From assembly GCA_029706075.1 (NCBI GenBank), contig JAINUG010000214.1, forward strand, positions 880,001-944,000: a stretch of 64,000 bases of DNA, written 5' to 3'. This DNA comes from Aldrovandia affinis. Its lineage: Eukaryota; Chordata; Actinopteri; Notacanthiformes; Halosauridae. The notes under the pieces were generated by a model. That model was not told where the DNA came from, ran no database searches, and saw only the letters and a program-made list of their open reading frames with translations. Position 1 is the stretch's first letter; each line of letters starts with the position of its first letter. Positions 32,920-43,700 of this stretch are shown one piece after another. Both the position numbers and the translations under genes were made by a program.

Positions 32920-35900
32920 TGGGGAGAGGTGCACCCTGAAGAGGTGAGTCTTCAGTCGACGCTTGAAGGTGGCCAGGGTCTCAGCTGTTCTGACTTCCAC
33001 CGGAAGGTCATTCCACCATCGTGGAGCCAGAACCGACAGGAGACGTGACCGGGAAGCGCAGGTGCGGAGGGGAGGTGCTAGGCGTCCTGAGGTAGCAGAA
33101 CGGAGAGGTCTGGCAGGTGTGTAGGGTTTGAAGATCTTGGTGAGGTATGTTGGGGCTGATCCCTTGACTGCCTGGTATGCTAGGACCAATGTCTTGAATT
33201 TGATGCGAGCTATAACAGGCAGCCAGTGGAGGGTAGTGAGCAGGGGGTGACATGGGAGTGTCGAGGAAGGTTGTAGATCAGACGGGCCGCAGCAGTTCTG
33301 GATGAGTTGCAGGGGTCTGATGGCAGATGCGGAAGGCCAGCCAGGAGCGAGTTGCAGTAGTCCAAGCGGGACAGTACCATTGCTTTGACCAGGAGCTGGG
33401 TAGAGTACGTGGTAAGGAAGGGACGGATCCTCCTGATGTTATACAGGAAGAATCTGCACGCCCGGCTTACCGCTGCAATGTTCATTGATAGGGACAGCCT
33501 GTTGTCCATCACCACACCGAGATTCTTCACCGGCAGGGTGATGATGTCACCAGGGTGTCACCTAGAGAAATGGAGAAATCAAGGTGGGGAGAGTTTAGGG
33601 CAGGAATGAAGATTAGCTCTGTTTTACCTGGGTTGAGCTTTAGGTGGTGACTGTCCATCCAGCTCTGAATGTCCCCAGGCAAGCAGCGATGCGGGTAGAG
33701 ACCTGAGTGTCTGATGGGGAGAAGGAGAGAAAGAGTTGAGTGTCATCAGCATAACAATGGTAAGATAAGCCGTGGGCAGAGATTACAGAGCCAAGGGAGC
33801 GGGTGTACAGGAGAAGAGAAGGGGACCGAGGACTGAGCCCTGTGGAACCCCGGTGGGGAGGGAGCAAGGCGGTGATACTTTACCAGCCCAGGCAACCTGG
33901 AAGGAGCGACCGGAGAGGTAGGACTCGATCCAGGCGAGGGCTGTACCGCAGATCCCTGTTGCTGCCAGGGAGGACAGGAGGATGGAGTGCTCCACAGTGT
34001 CGAAGGCAGCTGAGAGATCAAGCAGGATCAGGATGGAGGAGAGGAGGCGGCTCTCGTGCGGTGTGAAGAGCTTCATTGACCGAGAGGAGAGCGGTTTCTG
34101 TTGAGTGGCCAGGTCTGAAGCCGGACTGGTAGGGGTCCAGCAGGTTATTTTCTGTAAGGAAAGCAGAGAGTTGGTGAGATACCGCTCTTTCGAGGGTTTT
34201 AGACAGGAAGGGGAGGAGGGATACTGGGCGATAATTCTGGATAACTGAGGGGTCTAGAGTGGGTTTTTTCAGCAGAGGGTGATATGGGCCTTTTGAAGGG
34301 CTTAGGAAACAACCAGAGGACAGGGAGGAGTTCACAAGGGAGGTGACAAACGGGAGGATGTCAGGTGTGATCGCCTGGAGGAGGGATGAAGGGATAGGGT
34401 CGAGGGCACAAGTGGTGGGGCGGTGGGAGAGGAGGAGGTGGGAAATATCAGAGTCTGAGAGGGGAGAAAAAGAGGGGAAGCAGGGGGAGGGCACAGAGGG
34501 AGTGGAAGGCACAGCGGGAGTGGAGGGCACAGAGGAGTGGAAGGCACAGAGGGAGTGGAAGGCACAGAGGGAGTGGAAGGCACAGAGGGAGTGGAAGGCA
34601 CAGAGGAGAGGAGTGGAAGGCACAGAGGGAGTGGAAGGCACAGAGGGAGTGGAGGGCACAGCGGGAGGAGGGCACAGCGGGAGTGGAGGGCACAGCGGGA
34701 GTGGAGGGCACAAAGGAGCTGCGGATGTCTGCAATTTTCTCCTCGAAGAAAGCAGCAAAGTCATCTGCGGTGAAGGGGGACTGAGGTGGGGAGGAGGTGT
34801 GCTGAGGAGAGAGGAGAAAATAGAGAACAGTTGACGAGGTTGATATAGAATTTTGAATTTTAGTTTAGAAGATTGCCTTAGCGGCAGTGACAGCAGAAGA
34901 AAACACAGACAGTAAAGACTGATAGGATGAAAGGTCGGACGAGTGCCTGGATTTGGCCCACTTCCTCTCAGCAGCACGGAGGCTGACCCGGGAGGTGCGC
35001 AGGGTGTCGGACATCCAGGGTCTAGGAGGGATGAGTGCAGGTCTAGGGAGAAGAGGACAGAGAGAGTCAAGTGCAGAGGACAGGGATGAGATTAAGGTGG
35101 AGGAAGCAGTGTCAGTGGGGAGTCTAGAGAATGCTTTAAGGGGGGGGAGGGAAGCAGTGACAAGGGGAGCGAGGGAGGAGGGTGAGAGGGAGCGAAGGTT
35201 ACGACGGGCAGTGATGGTGGGTGTTGGAAGAGGGGAGGGAGGATGGGGGACAAGGGAGAGGGAGAAGGAAATGAAATGGTGATCAGATGTATGCAAGGGG
35301 GTAACCGTGAGGTTGGAGCAGGGGCAGTTCCTCAGGAAGATCAGGTCTAGGAGGTTGCCCGCCTTGTGGGTTGGGGGAGTTTTGCAGGGAGAGGTCGAAG
35401 GAGTGGAGTAGTGGTAGGAAGGCAGCAGACTGGGGGCCTCTAAGTGGATGTTGAAGTCTCCCAGGAGGATCAGCGGGTGCCCCTCAGGGAAGGAGCTGAG
35501 CAGGGTGTCAAGCTCGTCAAGGAAGCATCCCAGGGGCCTGGTGGACGATAAACAACAACAATAAAGAGTTTAGTAGGATAGGTGATGGAGACGGAGTGGC
35601 ATTCAAAGGAGGATATAGACAGGTTGGAGAGGGGAATGACTGAGAACTTCCAAGCGGGGAGATAATGAACCTGTACCACTCACCACGGCCGGGATGGCCG
35701 GGGTGTGGGAGAAGGAGTAGGCGGACGAGAGGGCAGCAGGAGTAGCGGAGTTGTCAGGGCTGATCCAGGTCTCGGTGAGGGCGAGAAACTGGAGGGACAG
35801 GAGGGAGGCATAGGCAGAGATGAAGTCAGCCTTCTGTGTGGCCGACCGACAGTTCCATAGCCCTGAGATTGTGAAGCTGTCACAAAGGGTCAGGGGGTAG

Positions 35901-36000
35901 GAGAGGTTGGAGGGGTTCCGTTGTCGCGGGAGGGTGCGACGCTGGAAGCGCGACTGAATGGGAGAGAGCAGACTGTTATGGGGTGCGGGCACATTCTGTG
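32920..36000 (-). pseudogene. L2-clade ORF2 (endonuclease + reverse transcriptase), broken
   Basis: The enzyme nicks target DNA and copies LINE RNA into the genome. In order on the minus strand: AP endonuclease with 'LTETWISP' (about 35770), 'VVVYRPPG' (about 35540) and 'SDHHFISFSL' (about 35285); a proline/serine-rich linker; reverse transcriptase with '[15 protein letters not shown]', '[16 protein letters not shown]', '[11 protein letters not shown]' (catalytic D near 34018), '[13 protein letters not shown]' (about 33840) and YADD (33742-33753); then the C-terminal part with 'RLDYCNSLLAGLP', 'PRWWNDLPVEVR' and 'FKRRLKTHLF'. All catalytic motifs are present, but the frame changes repeatedly, for example near 34080, 33810, 33200 and in the endonuclease. 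It therefore encodes no continuous enzyme. Confidence 0.92.
34487..34712. repeat. 18-bp minisatellite inside LINE ORF2
   Basis: 'cacagagggagtggaagg' and variants (cacagcgggagtggaggg, units shortened by 3-5 bases) fill the linker between endonuclease and reverse transcriptase, with about 12 units. On the ORF2 strand the regular units read as alternating CPPLPL or VPSTPS hexapeptides. The shortened units shift the frame, so the expansion itself helped to break the gene. Confidence 0.93.
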
Positions 36001-36008
36001 AGGGAGCC

Positions 36009-36950
36009 GCTCTGACAGAGGTAAAAAGAGATCACAGACAGGTGGACACAATAACGCACGGATTATTGCACGCAATTAGTCGATGACTCAAAAATTCGGC
36101 TAATCTGCAATCAAACTAACAAATGACTCAAAATTACAGAACTAAAGACAGTCTAATCAAGATCCGCCAGAAGTAAACAAGCAAAATAAGAACACAGGCA
36201 AACACTTTCTGGTTCCTTGACAAGCTGGAACCACAAAGTTTACGTAAAAAAACTCACAGACAGATAACTAACAGATCAGTCAAACTAACGACTCAAAATT
36301 AAGAACAAACGGCTAATCAAGATAGCAAACAAAGTAGAAAAATACTAAACACAGATAACCAGAAGTAAACAAACCGAAAAATACTAAACACGCCAGAATA
36401 AACAAAAGCCGATCAATTCAGAACACAGGCAAACACTTTCTGGTTCCTTGACAAGCTGGAACCACTTTATACCTTCGCTCTGACAGAGGTAAAAAGAGAT
36501 CACAGACAGGTGGACACAATAACGTGGTAATTGCACGGATTAGTCTTTACAATTCGCTGCAATCAAACTATGACAAAATTGACGGCTAATCAAGAAATAG
36601 CAAAATAAGTACAAACAGACTACTATAAAGGAAACTAATCAAGATCCGAAAAATACTAAACACGCAAAACAAACAGTATCAAACAGGCAAACACTTGACA
36701 AGCTGGAACCACTTTATACCTTACTCTGACAGAGGTAAAAAGAGATCACAGATAACTAACAGATCAGCAATCAAAAACTAACAAAATTAAAACTCTAATC
36801 AAGATCCGTAATAGCAAAAACAAAGTAAAAATACACAGATAACTAACAGATCAGTCAAACTAAGTAAAAGCAAACAAACACGCCAGAAGTAAACAAACAG
36901 CCGATCAATTCAGAACACAGGCAAACACTTGATGACAGTTGGTTCAATGG
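36009..36950 (-). repeat. LINE 5' region: three related tandem monomers
   Basis: 'ctgacagaggtaaaaagaga' begins at about 36011, 36480 and 36726. The block ends repeat 'cagaacacaggcaaacactt' (about 36193, 36420, 36910) and 'gacaagctggaaccactt' (about 36220, 36450, 36700). The monomers are roughly 470, 245 and 225 bp and differ by internal deletions. They lie directly upstream of the endonuclease start, where a LINE promoter would be. Confidence 0.8.
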
Positions 36951-37446
36951 ATAATCTTTGTTGGAATTATAAAGCTCAACAAGCTAGTCAAATCGAGCAC
37001 CCACACAGATTGTAAAAACCCATTAGAAATTCCGCTCCAGAAAAGAATTCAAACAAACACACTGCACGTGTGATGAGTGTTGACATTCCAAACGACTCGA
37101 CAAAGGACAGAAAACTCAAAAACATTCATATATATGTCTTTTATCTGGCTTTCTAACACCGAGATTGCTGTGTGTTGAGAGCTCTTTCATTAAATGTACC
37201 CCATGAAATGTTGCCTTTTGCGGAGGGGGGGCTCAGTCATAACCCCCCCCACCACCACCACCACCACCACCACCAATGGTAAGCCACTATTTATTTTATG
37301 TGCGTGACACTTTAATGATTTCTTTCTGAAGATATTACCAGAGTATAAAATAAATGTCAGTCATATCATGTACGCTGGGATAGGAAAAGGGAGGAGGAGG
37401 AAGAGGAGGAAAAATCTCCAAATTGTAGCCTGGCTGTGTAGCCAAC
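36951..37446. other. no gene recognised; (CCA)n microsatellite
   Basis: Unique AT-rich sequence after the LINE 5' end. 37246-37275 is a C run followed by CCA/ACC triplets. A GAGGA run lies at 37388-37412. Confidence 0.7.
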
Positions 37447-37806
37447 CCAGGTTCGGATCTCTGCATAGGCCGACATGACCTGGGCCTAGGGCCCAAATGT
37501 CGCATGGGGCCCGGAATTATGGGGAAAATATTAATACTGATATAATTTTTTTATATATATAATTTTTTATTTGTATTTTTTTTTTTAAACATATTTCATA
37601 TTACACTTACACGCCTAATAAATATATGTTCATCACACAGGATCCATGTTATTATTAGTAGTAATCATAACGCAAATGAAATCATATCTCCAATCTAACG
37701 TTAAATCTAAGAACTCCATCTCCCAGAATGCCATGCCGGAGGGGGATTGGGGGGCCCAAAACGGAGGCGGGGCCTAGGGCCCATGAACGTCAAGATCCGG
37801 CCCTGA
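37447..37806 (+). mobile_element. MITE with GGGCCTAGGGCCC arms, copy 1
   Basis: The left arm 'cctgggcctagggcccaaat' and right arm 'ggcggggcctagggcccatg' are related palindromic sequences, and the outer right end is 'gatccggccctg'. The interior carries AT-rich DNA, 'tcacacaggatccatgt' and 'ccatctcccagaatgccatg'. The second copy at 60133-60472 is inverted and shares interior and arms. Confidence 0.8.
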
Positions 37807-38695
37807 TCTAACCGAATACAGTATTACTATCTGGAAGGAGGAAAGAAGAGAGGAAAAAAAAAAAAAAAAAACAGCATTTGCATTTATTTACATTATACTC
37901 CGTAATATTCTTTGATGCTACTACCCTCGTGTGTTCTGAGATGAAGAGGAAATAAATACCTAAGGGTTTCTTGTGCTTTTGTACAAACAATACAACAAAT
38001 ATTTTCATTTATGATATTTCATCTGTGATATTTCATTTATTGGGTGCTGGGGGGAACCGGAGGTGTCATGTGCTTGAATAATCTGTATAAGGATGTTGGA
38101 TATCTCTGCACGCACACACACACACACACAAATTAAATCATGTCAAAAAACGTACAGGACAGCATGTCAGACACAAATATTAACACATGAATACGTTTAA
38201 TTTTGATCCTTTCACCCATGTGATTATCGGGCTGTTAACATGTTGAAGGAACTTTTATTTTTCCTTCTTCTTCTTCTTCTTCTTTGTATGCTACTTGAGA
38301 ATAAATCTGAAGTGACTGCTTCTCGATGCTGTCTGTCGACCATGACTAATTTAATTGAACATGATTCGTCTCACACAAAAAAAGTCCTCCTGACTAATTA
38401 ATGCCACTTACATAACGACGCTGTTAATTATTCAATGCCACTTCCGTCAGTCGGATGTATACACTTTCAGACACTTGAACGCATCAGTTCACTCCGTCCC
38501 ACAGTGTGTTTTAGCCTACTAAAAACCAAGGTGGCAGAAAGTTTTGGGAATTATTCATGTGGCATACTTTTTGGTGAGGTCCTTTGAATTAAATATCTAC
38601 CATTGAACTCAACGCAGATTAAGAGTCCTGTCTCGTTGATACTTAATTCAAATCTATCGCTCGACCTAAACCAGAAAGTATAATGACTATGTTTG
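37807..38695. other. no gene recognised
   Basis: Contains a poly-A run near 37855, a CA run at 38107-38130 and a (TTC)n run at 38265-38283. No element boundary or exon is visible. Confidence 0.6.
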
Positions 38696-39114
38696 CAGTG
38701 TTGGGAGTAGCTGAATTACAAGTAGCCGAACTACTCATTTAATACATTGAATTCCAAAATCTAGTGGCTTTCAATCAGTAGCGGGCCATGCATTTCACAC
38801 CTAGGCCTTCAGTGGTGTCCTACCTGAATTATTCCACCTCTTAATACCATCATTATGACGCCACGGTTATAGAAACCATCAATATTATACAGAAACGCAG
38901 TATAACAGGGCGTTGCATGACAGACAGGTTTCTCATGTAGCGAGAATGAATGCCATTACTAAAGTAAGAAACCCAATTAACACAATTCAACAAGTCTCCT
39001 TTCACTGCAGCCACAGCTGCGCCACATACATCATCTCAAGCAGAAGCATCAATATTAACCTAATAAAGTGACAAAAATGTAAATAAAATTCATTATACTC
39101 ACCAAAACTTTTGA

Positions 39115-39594
39115 TTATTTGTACACAAAATCCATCCTGCTTTCTTTCCTTAAGAAGAGTTCAATTACTCTGTTGTACAGGTTATCTCTGTGTTTCAGTT
39201 CCAACAACAAGTCCTTTTCTATCGCCATGGAGGCTAATGCTGAAAGTCGAGTCTGTCCAATCGTATTTCTGTCCAGCAATACAATTTGCAGTGCTCTTCG
39301 GAGGCTGTGAGCCAAGGGTACCGCCTCGTAGTTACTGAATTGAAAGTGGCGGATAAACCCTTTCCTGGCTGGGACAGGTTTTAGCTTTCGGGGTTGGCCG
39401 ACCTTTCCTCACGATGTCCAGCTTTTCTGAAAAGTCCGTCTTGAAAATGGCTTTGTAAGTATATCTGCGACCAAATCAATTTCTTCTCCTCTGTCAGCCA
39501 TTGTGGGTTGAAAAACAGCTATTAAATCTACACAAATATATTTTAGCTTGTGCAGATCGCTACAGATGCTATGAGGAGTGCGCTCTCTGACCAT
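39115..39594 (-). pseudogene. hAT transposase remnants (N- and C-terminal pieces)
   Basis: On the minus strand the first piece (39594-39370) reads 'IDLVADILTKPFSRRTFQ', then after a frameshift 'LDIVRKGRPTPKAK', wording typical of the start of a fish hAT transposase. The second piece (39315-39115) reads 'RLSALASMAIEKDLLLELK' and 'RMDFVYK', typical of the end of the dimerisation domain. The catalytic centre between them is deleted, so the product cannot act. Typical relatives have 500-700 residues. The two pieces are joined at about 39320-39370. Confidence 0.75.
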
Positions 39595-39960
39595 CCAATC
39601 AAATGACGTGAAAATGCAGACGTTATTGTACGCCTCGAAATCTGATTGGTTAAAGCAACAGTTTCATTGCCATTTATTTTAAGCTACAGGGCACACTGTT
39701 GATTCTGAAGGCCTCAAGGCAGATTTCTTTGACCCTGGCAACACATGATGGCTGAAATATGATTGGATAAAAGCTCTAACATAAACATACACTACTGGAA
39801 GCAGCGCAACCAAGAGAAAAGCTATGAAATGAAGAAAATAGACTATTGGGAATAATTTAATACATATTCATGGGAAAAATATATTAAAACGTAAGTCAGT
39901 GATTCTGATAGTGTTTAGGCCAGCAGAGAAGGCCTTGCTGGCCCTGACGGCCCACCACTG
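39570..39960. repeat. right-end segment of inner hAT, copy 1
   Basis: Shares 'caacagtttcattgccattt', 'ggctgaaatatgattggata', 'gaagcagcgcaaccaagaga' and the terminus 'ggccctgacggcccaccact' with 42249-42664. The base after the terminus is followed by ctggatcc, which does not match the target duplication. Confidence 0.93.
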
Positions 39961-40936
39961 CTGGATCCACCCCTGCTCTGGCCAGGAGCTTATTCGCGTG
40001 TTCCAGGAGGTCTCCAACCTGAGCACCAGGCAGGCAACATGCCATGCGAGACCTATTTTTCCTACGAACAGACTGTACTATCTATACCTCTAATGATAGA
40101 ATCCCCTACTACAATCCCCCACAACTCCCTTTTCCTGGGTAGCATGGCCGCCAGGGTGCCCTGGGGCTATACTATACACTGAGGTGGTTCCGAACAGTCA
40201 GGTGCAGAAATGTCTAAATGGAACCAACACCCCTCTTAAAGCTAACTAGAAAACTTTCGGTCCGGTTGCCTGTAGCAAGGGAGCTAGTAGCAGCCAATCG
40301 AAATGGCTATATGCTCAACGCTTGAAATTTAAACAATTACATTTAAGCCAACAAAAGCTAGTTAGCTATAGTATTTTTCCCTGCTCTTGGATTTGCTCCT
40401 GAGAGGGCGAAAAACCACAAAAAACCTCACGTCTGCTAGGTGTAATACAAATCAGTAACTTTTTAACAAGCTTTCCAAAGCTAGACGGGGAAAAAATGGA
40501 AAATTCCCTCTCTGTCCCCTAACGGCAACAAACGTTTACTTTAAGAGTAAATGAGTTGAAACCGTTACTACTGGCAGTTTGAAGTAAAGGATTTACTAAA
40601 TAATTTTCCGAAAAAATTTAAAATAGGTAAAATTGCAAATTGCATTCATTGATAAAAAACTAATACAGATTAATTTGACAATATATTATATCTGGACATT
40701 TATTTTTTTCGCTATCCATTGAAATTGTATTCCATTTAAACTCATTTTAATAATTGAATATATATATTTTGCTGACTTAAAGAATGCATAAGCATTTTTA
40801 AAAATACACGCGTGTGGCATTATGGCACTTGTAACCGTGGTAACCGTAGAATTCTGAGGTATTGCATTGTGACATCATCAGTGGTATTGTTCTGTGACAG
40901 TATGCCTGTAGTGCAGTATAAGAACCCCTGCCCATA
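39961..40936. other. cargo DNA inside the hAT complex, no gene recognised
   Basis: The first 200 bp are moderately GC-rich, the rest AT-rich. 'gtgacatcatcagtggt' near 40870 (CRE/AP-1-like) and 'gtgcagtataagaacccctg' near 40911 (TATA-like) lie upstream of the coiled-coil frame. Confidence 0.45.
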
Positions 40937-40973
40937 ATGCAGAAACACTTTCACTTAACTGCGCAAACAGAAG

Positions 40974-41715
40974 ATGGAGAGACATTACAAGGAGGTCCAA
41001 AACAGCAACATGGCCAAAGCACCAGAGGACTCGCGAGAACAGAGTCACAACATGGCCACAGCACCAGAGGACTCACGAGAACAGAGTCACAACATGGCCA
41101 CAGCACAAGAGGACTCGCGAGAACAGAGTCACAACATGGCCACAGCACAAGAGGACTCACGAGAACAGAGTCACAACATGGCCACAGCACCAGAGGACTC
41201 GCGAGAACAGAGGCAGAACATTCCTCGACAGCAGCAGTGGAGAGGCGGAGTTGTCAGGAGAAAGGTCATTAATGACAGGGTGGGCAAGACCACATCTGAT
41301 ATTCAGGGAAACAGGAGCAAAGAGCAGGCAGCGACAACCTCCAAACTCCCAGGCTGCCAGCGGAAGGAGGGAGGAGGCACTTTGTTGCAACTGCGGGAGG
41401 AGCTGGCCGATGCCCAGGGGAAGCTGTCGGCGTACGAGACGCGGCTGGAAGGTACCAATCGCCGCGGCAGAGACCTGGTGAAGGAGAATATGGACCTGCA
41501 GAAGGAGGTGGATGGCCTCAGAGACGAGCTGAGGGAGAGTGAGGACAGGTGGGTCTGGTTGGAGCGCCAATTCCGCCGGCTGAAGAGCGCCTGCGAGAGA
41601 AGCGAGCGCGTGGGACGAGGCTTGTTACATGAGGCTGTACAACCTCGCGCCGAGGGTCCTGGGAATTGTGGGGGACTTTATGCAGCTGGAAGAATCCGCG
41701 CAGTCCTCGGAGTAG
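40974..41715 (+). pseudogene. coiled-coil protein with 14-residue repeats, frameshifted; family unknown
   Basis: I do not recognise the family. The frame opens at ATG 40974 with a repeat region in which 'SREQSHNMATAPED' recurs about 4.5 times (about residues 19-80). It then has a basic stretch and a predicted coiled coil ('LREELADAQGKLSAYETRLE', 'DLVKENMDLQKEVDGLRDEL', 'DRWVWLERQFRRLKSACER'; about residues 140-210). The open frame continues to 41906, but its last 90 residues look non-coding. In the next frame, from about 41605, 'MRLYNLAPRVLGIVGDFM' runs to TAG at 41713, which is more protein-like, so a one-base shift near 41600 is likely. There is no intron, an AATAAA occurs at about 41816, and TATA-like and CRE-like sequence lies upstream. 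It may be a processed gene copy, a transposon ORF1-type protein or captured host sequence. Confidence 0.5.
41029..41213. repeat. 42-bp tandem repeat inside the coiled-coil frame
   Basis: 'cgagaacagagtcacaacat' with 'ggccacagcaccagaggact' recurs every 42 bp, about 4.5 times. The unit is a multiple of three and keeps all frames open, which explains the shadow frames here. Confidence 0.96.
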
Positions 41716-42127
41716 GGACGTCACAGACTGCACACTGCGGACAGACACTGCTGGAAATGTCACTGCTGGAGTTGGTGGACAAAGAGGAGAATGTCTCAGG
41801 CTATAAGATAATCATTAATAAATCATATTATAGCTGCTGTGGATCTGCTATCATTGTGCTATGTTCTCCATCATTGTGCTATGTTCTCCAAAATGACATA
41901 CATTAAAGCATACATTACACTAACCAGCTGTTGGAGTGATCCATGAATATGTCACCCAAAGGTAATATTAGAGAAGGTCCATGAGTCAGACGAATGAGAA
42001 GATCCAAAATAGACAAATTAACTAGACGAGTCAAACTAAGAAAAGTAGCCGGTGACTCAAATGAACGAGATAAGCTAAAAGACCTGAACAGGCACAATTA
42101 CAGAAAGGACCTGAAACAACAAAAACA

Positions 42128-42248
42128 TTACAGATAGGCCTCCCGCGTGGTCCAGTGGTTACAACGTCTGACTCTGCCGACTCTGGCGAGACAGGGAATT
42201 GAACCCCGGTCTCCGTGGCCAGCGTCAGCTCTGGCCGGGAGTGCTAGC
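42128..42248 (+). mobile_element. tRNA-headed SINE (family B) at the cargo end
   Basis: The head 'gcctcccgcgtggtccagtg' with 'gttacaacgtctgactctg' carries an A-box-like 'tggtccagtggtta', and 'gggaattgaaccccggtc' may be a decayed B box. A second head of the same family lies on the minus strand at 50110-50160. Confidence 0.6.
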
Positions 42249-42664
42249 TATGACGAGTACGCTCGCTGACCATCCAATCAAATGTCATGAAAATGCCTAC
42301 GTTATTGTACGCCTGCTAGATGGCCCCGGTGTCGCCAACTCGAAATCTGATTAAGGCAACAGTTTCATTGCCATTTATTTTAAGCTACAGGCGCCCGCAC
42401 TGTTGATTCTGAAGGCCTCAAGGCAGATTTCTTTGACCTTGGCAACACATGATGGCTGAAATATGATTTGATAAAAGCTCTAACATGAACATACACTACT
42501 GGAAGCAGCGCAACCAAGATAAATGCTATGAAATGAAGAGAATAGACTATTGGGAATAATTTAATACATATTCATGGAAAAAATATATTAAAACGTAAGT
42601 CAGTGATTCTGATAGCGTTTAGGCCAGCAGAGAAGGCCTTGCTGGCCCTGACGGCCCACCACTG
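42249..42664. repeat. right-end segment of inner hAT, copy 2
   Basis: A second copy of 39570-39960 with small insertions (a 24-bp piece near 42322, 5 bp near 42391). It reaches the same terminus and is followed by CTTTCAAG, the right half of the target duplication. Confidence 0.93.
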
Positions 42665-42866
42665 CTTTCAAGTAGTTAAATAGTTTTTTTCGTCAAGTAG
42701 CGGGGTAGCGGGGACAAAAGTTACAAGTTGCATCTCCCCAGCAGCACTATTATTATTATATTTATTCTTTTTTTTTTAACCAAAAATATCAAATGTTATG
42801 TGACTGTTTCAACGCAGCTGTTTCATTTTGTTTGATGAGAAGGTGCAGCGGTACTTTAGGCTAATC

Positions 42867-43031
42867 ATGGAGGAGGAGGTAGAACCATCATGGCCATACC
42901 TATCTCCATATATGAAACTAATAAAAGAAAATGAGAAAGTATACACTTTTCAGTGCATTCTGTGCCAACCAAAGCAGAAGTTACTCAATGCATGAAAGAC
43001 ACCAAGCTCGAACCTGAGGACACATATTCAG
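42867..43031 (+). pseudogene. hAT transposase first exon, BED-type zinc finger, one in-frame stop
   Basis: The frame from ATG 42867 runs 55 codons. It contains 'SWPYLSPYMKLIKENEK', then the zinc-binding pair in 'FQCILCQPK' and 'KTPSSNLRTHIQ', the layout of a BED finger (C-x2-C, then H-x(3-5)-H completed by the next exon). A GT splice donor (gtgagt) follows directly at 43032. Codon 43 is TGA (42993-42995), so the exon is dead unless that is an assembly error. BED fingers bind DNA at transposon ends. The rest of this transposase is not visible downstream, so later exons are lost. Confidence 0.75.
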
Positions 43032-43652
43032 GTGAGTAGCTAGCTACAATTAGTTGCTAATTTAGCTGGTGTTTTACCATGCAACTCTGGCTAACTACAT
43101 TAGCTAAAGGGGTGGCTTTAGTTGAATGCTGAACTTGGGTTTCGGGATTTCCCTCCTCAAAACACAGTTTGTAGCTTTGGTTCATTCATTAAACATCAAC
43201 GAGCAATTCTCGACGAGCAAACGTCCTAGCAACGCTGCCAAGTGCCAACTTTGAGCACTCGTTTAGATTCCGTCTGTATGCAGTGGGGCCGGTGCTATTT
43301 TCTCTTGGTGGGGCGCACATAAAAATAATATTTTCATATTATGTGACCGCTAGTAGTTTAGTTCGTTAGTTAGTTTAGTCTCCATTCACGCGCCAAGCGC
43401 AAGCAGGCGCATCTTTCCATTGAAATGAATGGAGATCAAAGCATCTTTCCCTAGCCATGGGAAGCGACATTTTCAGTGCAAAGCGCAGCCGCCTGTCGGA
43501 CAAGACTGCTGATGTTCCGCATGAATCAATAGTTCTGCTGTGAGTCCGCTGGCTGAGTGCTGAGTTCTGTGTGTCAGTGAGCAGCGGAGGTCTGCAAGGT
43601 AGAGTAGCTCACACTCAGGATACCACTGACTACACTATGAACCAGTCCTGTT

Positions 43653-43700
<48 letters not shown>

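Larger units (their letters stand above)
32628..36950 (-). mobile_element. L2-clade LINE, near full length, frameshifted
   Basis: The 3' end on the minus strand carries the tail 'cgctctggataagagcgtct' followed by ATGTA-type repeats at 32625-32645. Going 5' it holds the C-terminal domain, reverse transcriptase, a repeat-expanded linker, an AP endonuclease, and then three related 5' monomers (36009-36950). This is the only copy in the window with all ORF2 domains. Its tail matches family D SINEs, so this LINE type probably supplied their retrotransposition machinery. Confidence 0.9.
38776..42664 (-). mobile_element. inner hAT complex with 8-bp target duplication
   Basis: The left end 'cagtagcgggccatgcattt' starts right after CTTTCAAT (38768-38775). 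The right end 'tgacggcccaccactg' is directly followed by CTTTCAAG (42665-42672). Seven of eight bases agree, as expected for an old hAT insertion. The right-end segment occurs twice, at 39570-39960 and 42249-42664. Between the copies lies a 2.3-kb segment unrelated to the transposon. Confidence 0.75.

Noticed and set aside
34018..35070. 350-codon minus-strand frame as a possible host gene
   Set aside because: It contains the YRPVSLLP and FRPGHSTET motifs of a LINE reverse transcriptase and belongs to the L2-clade ORF2.
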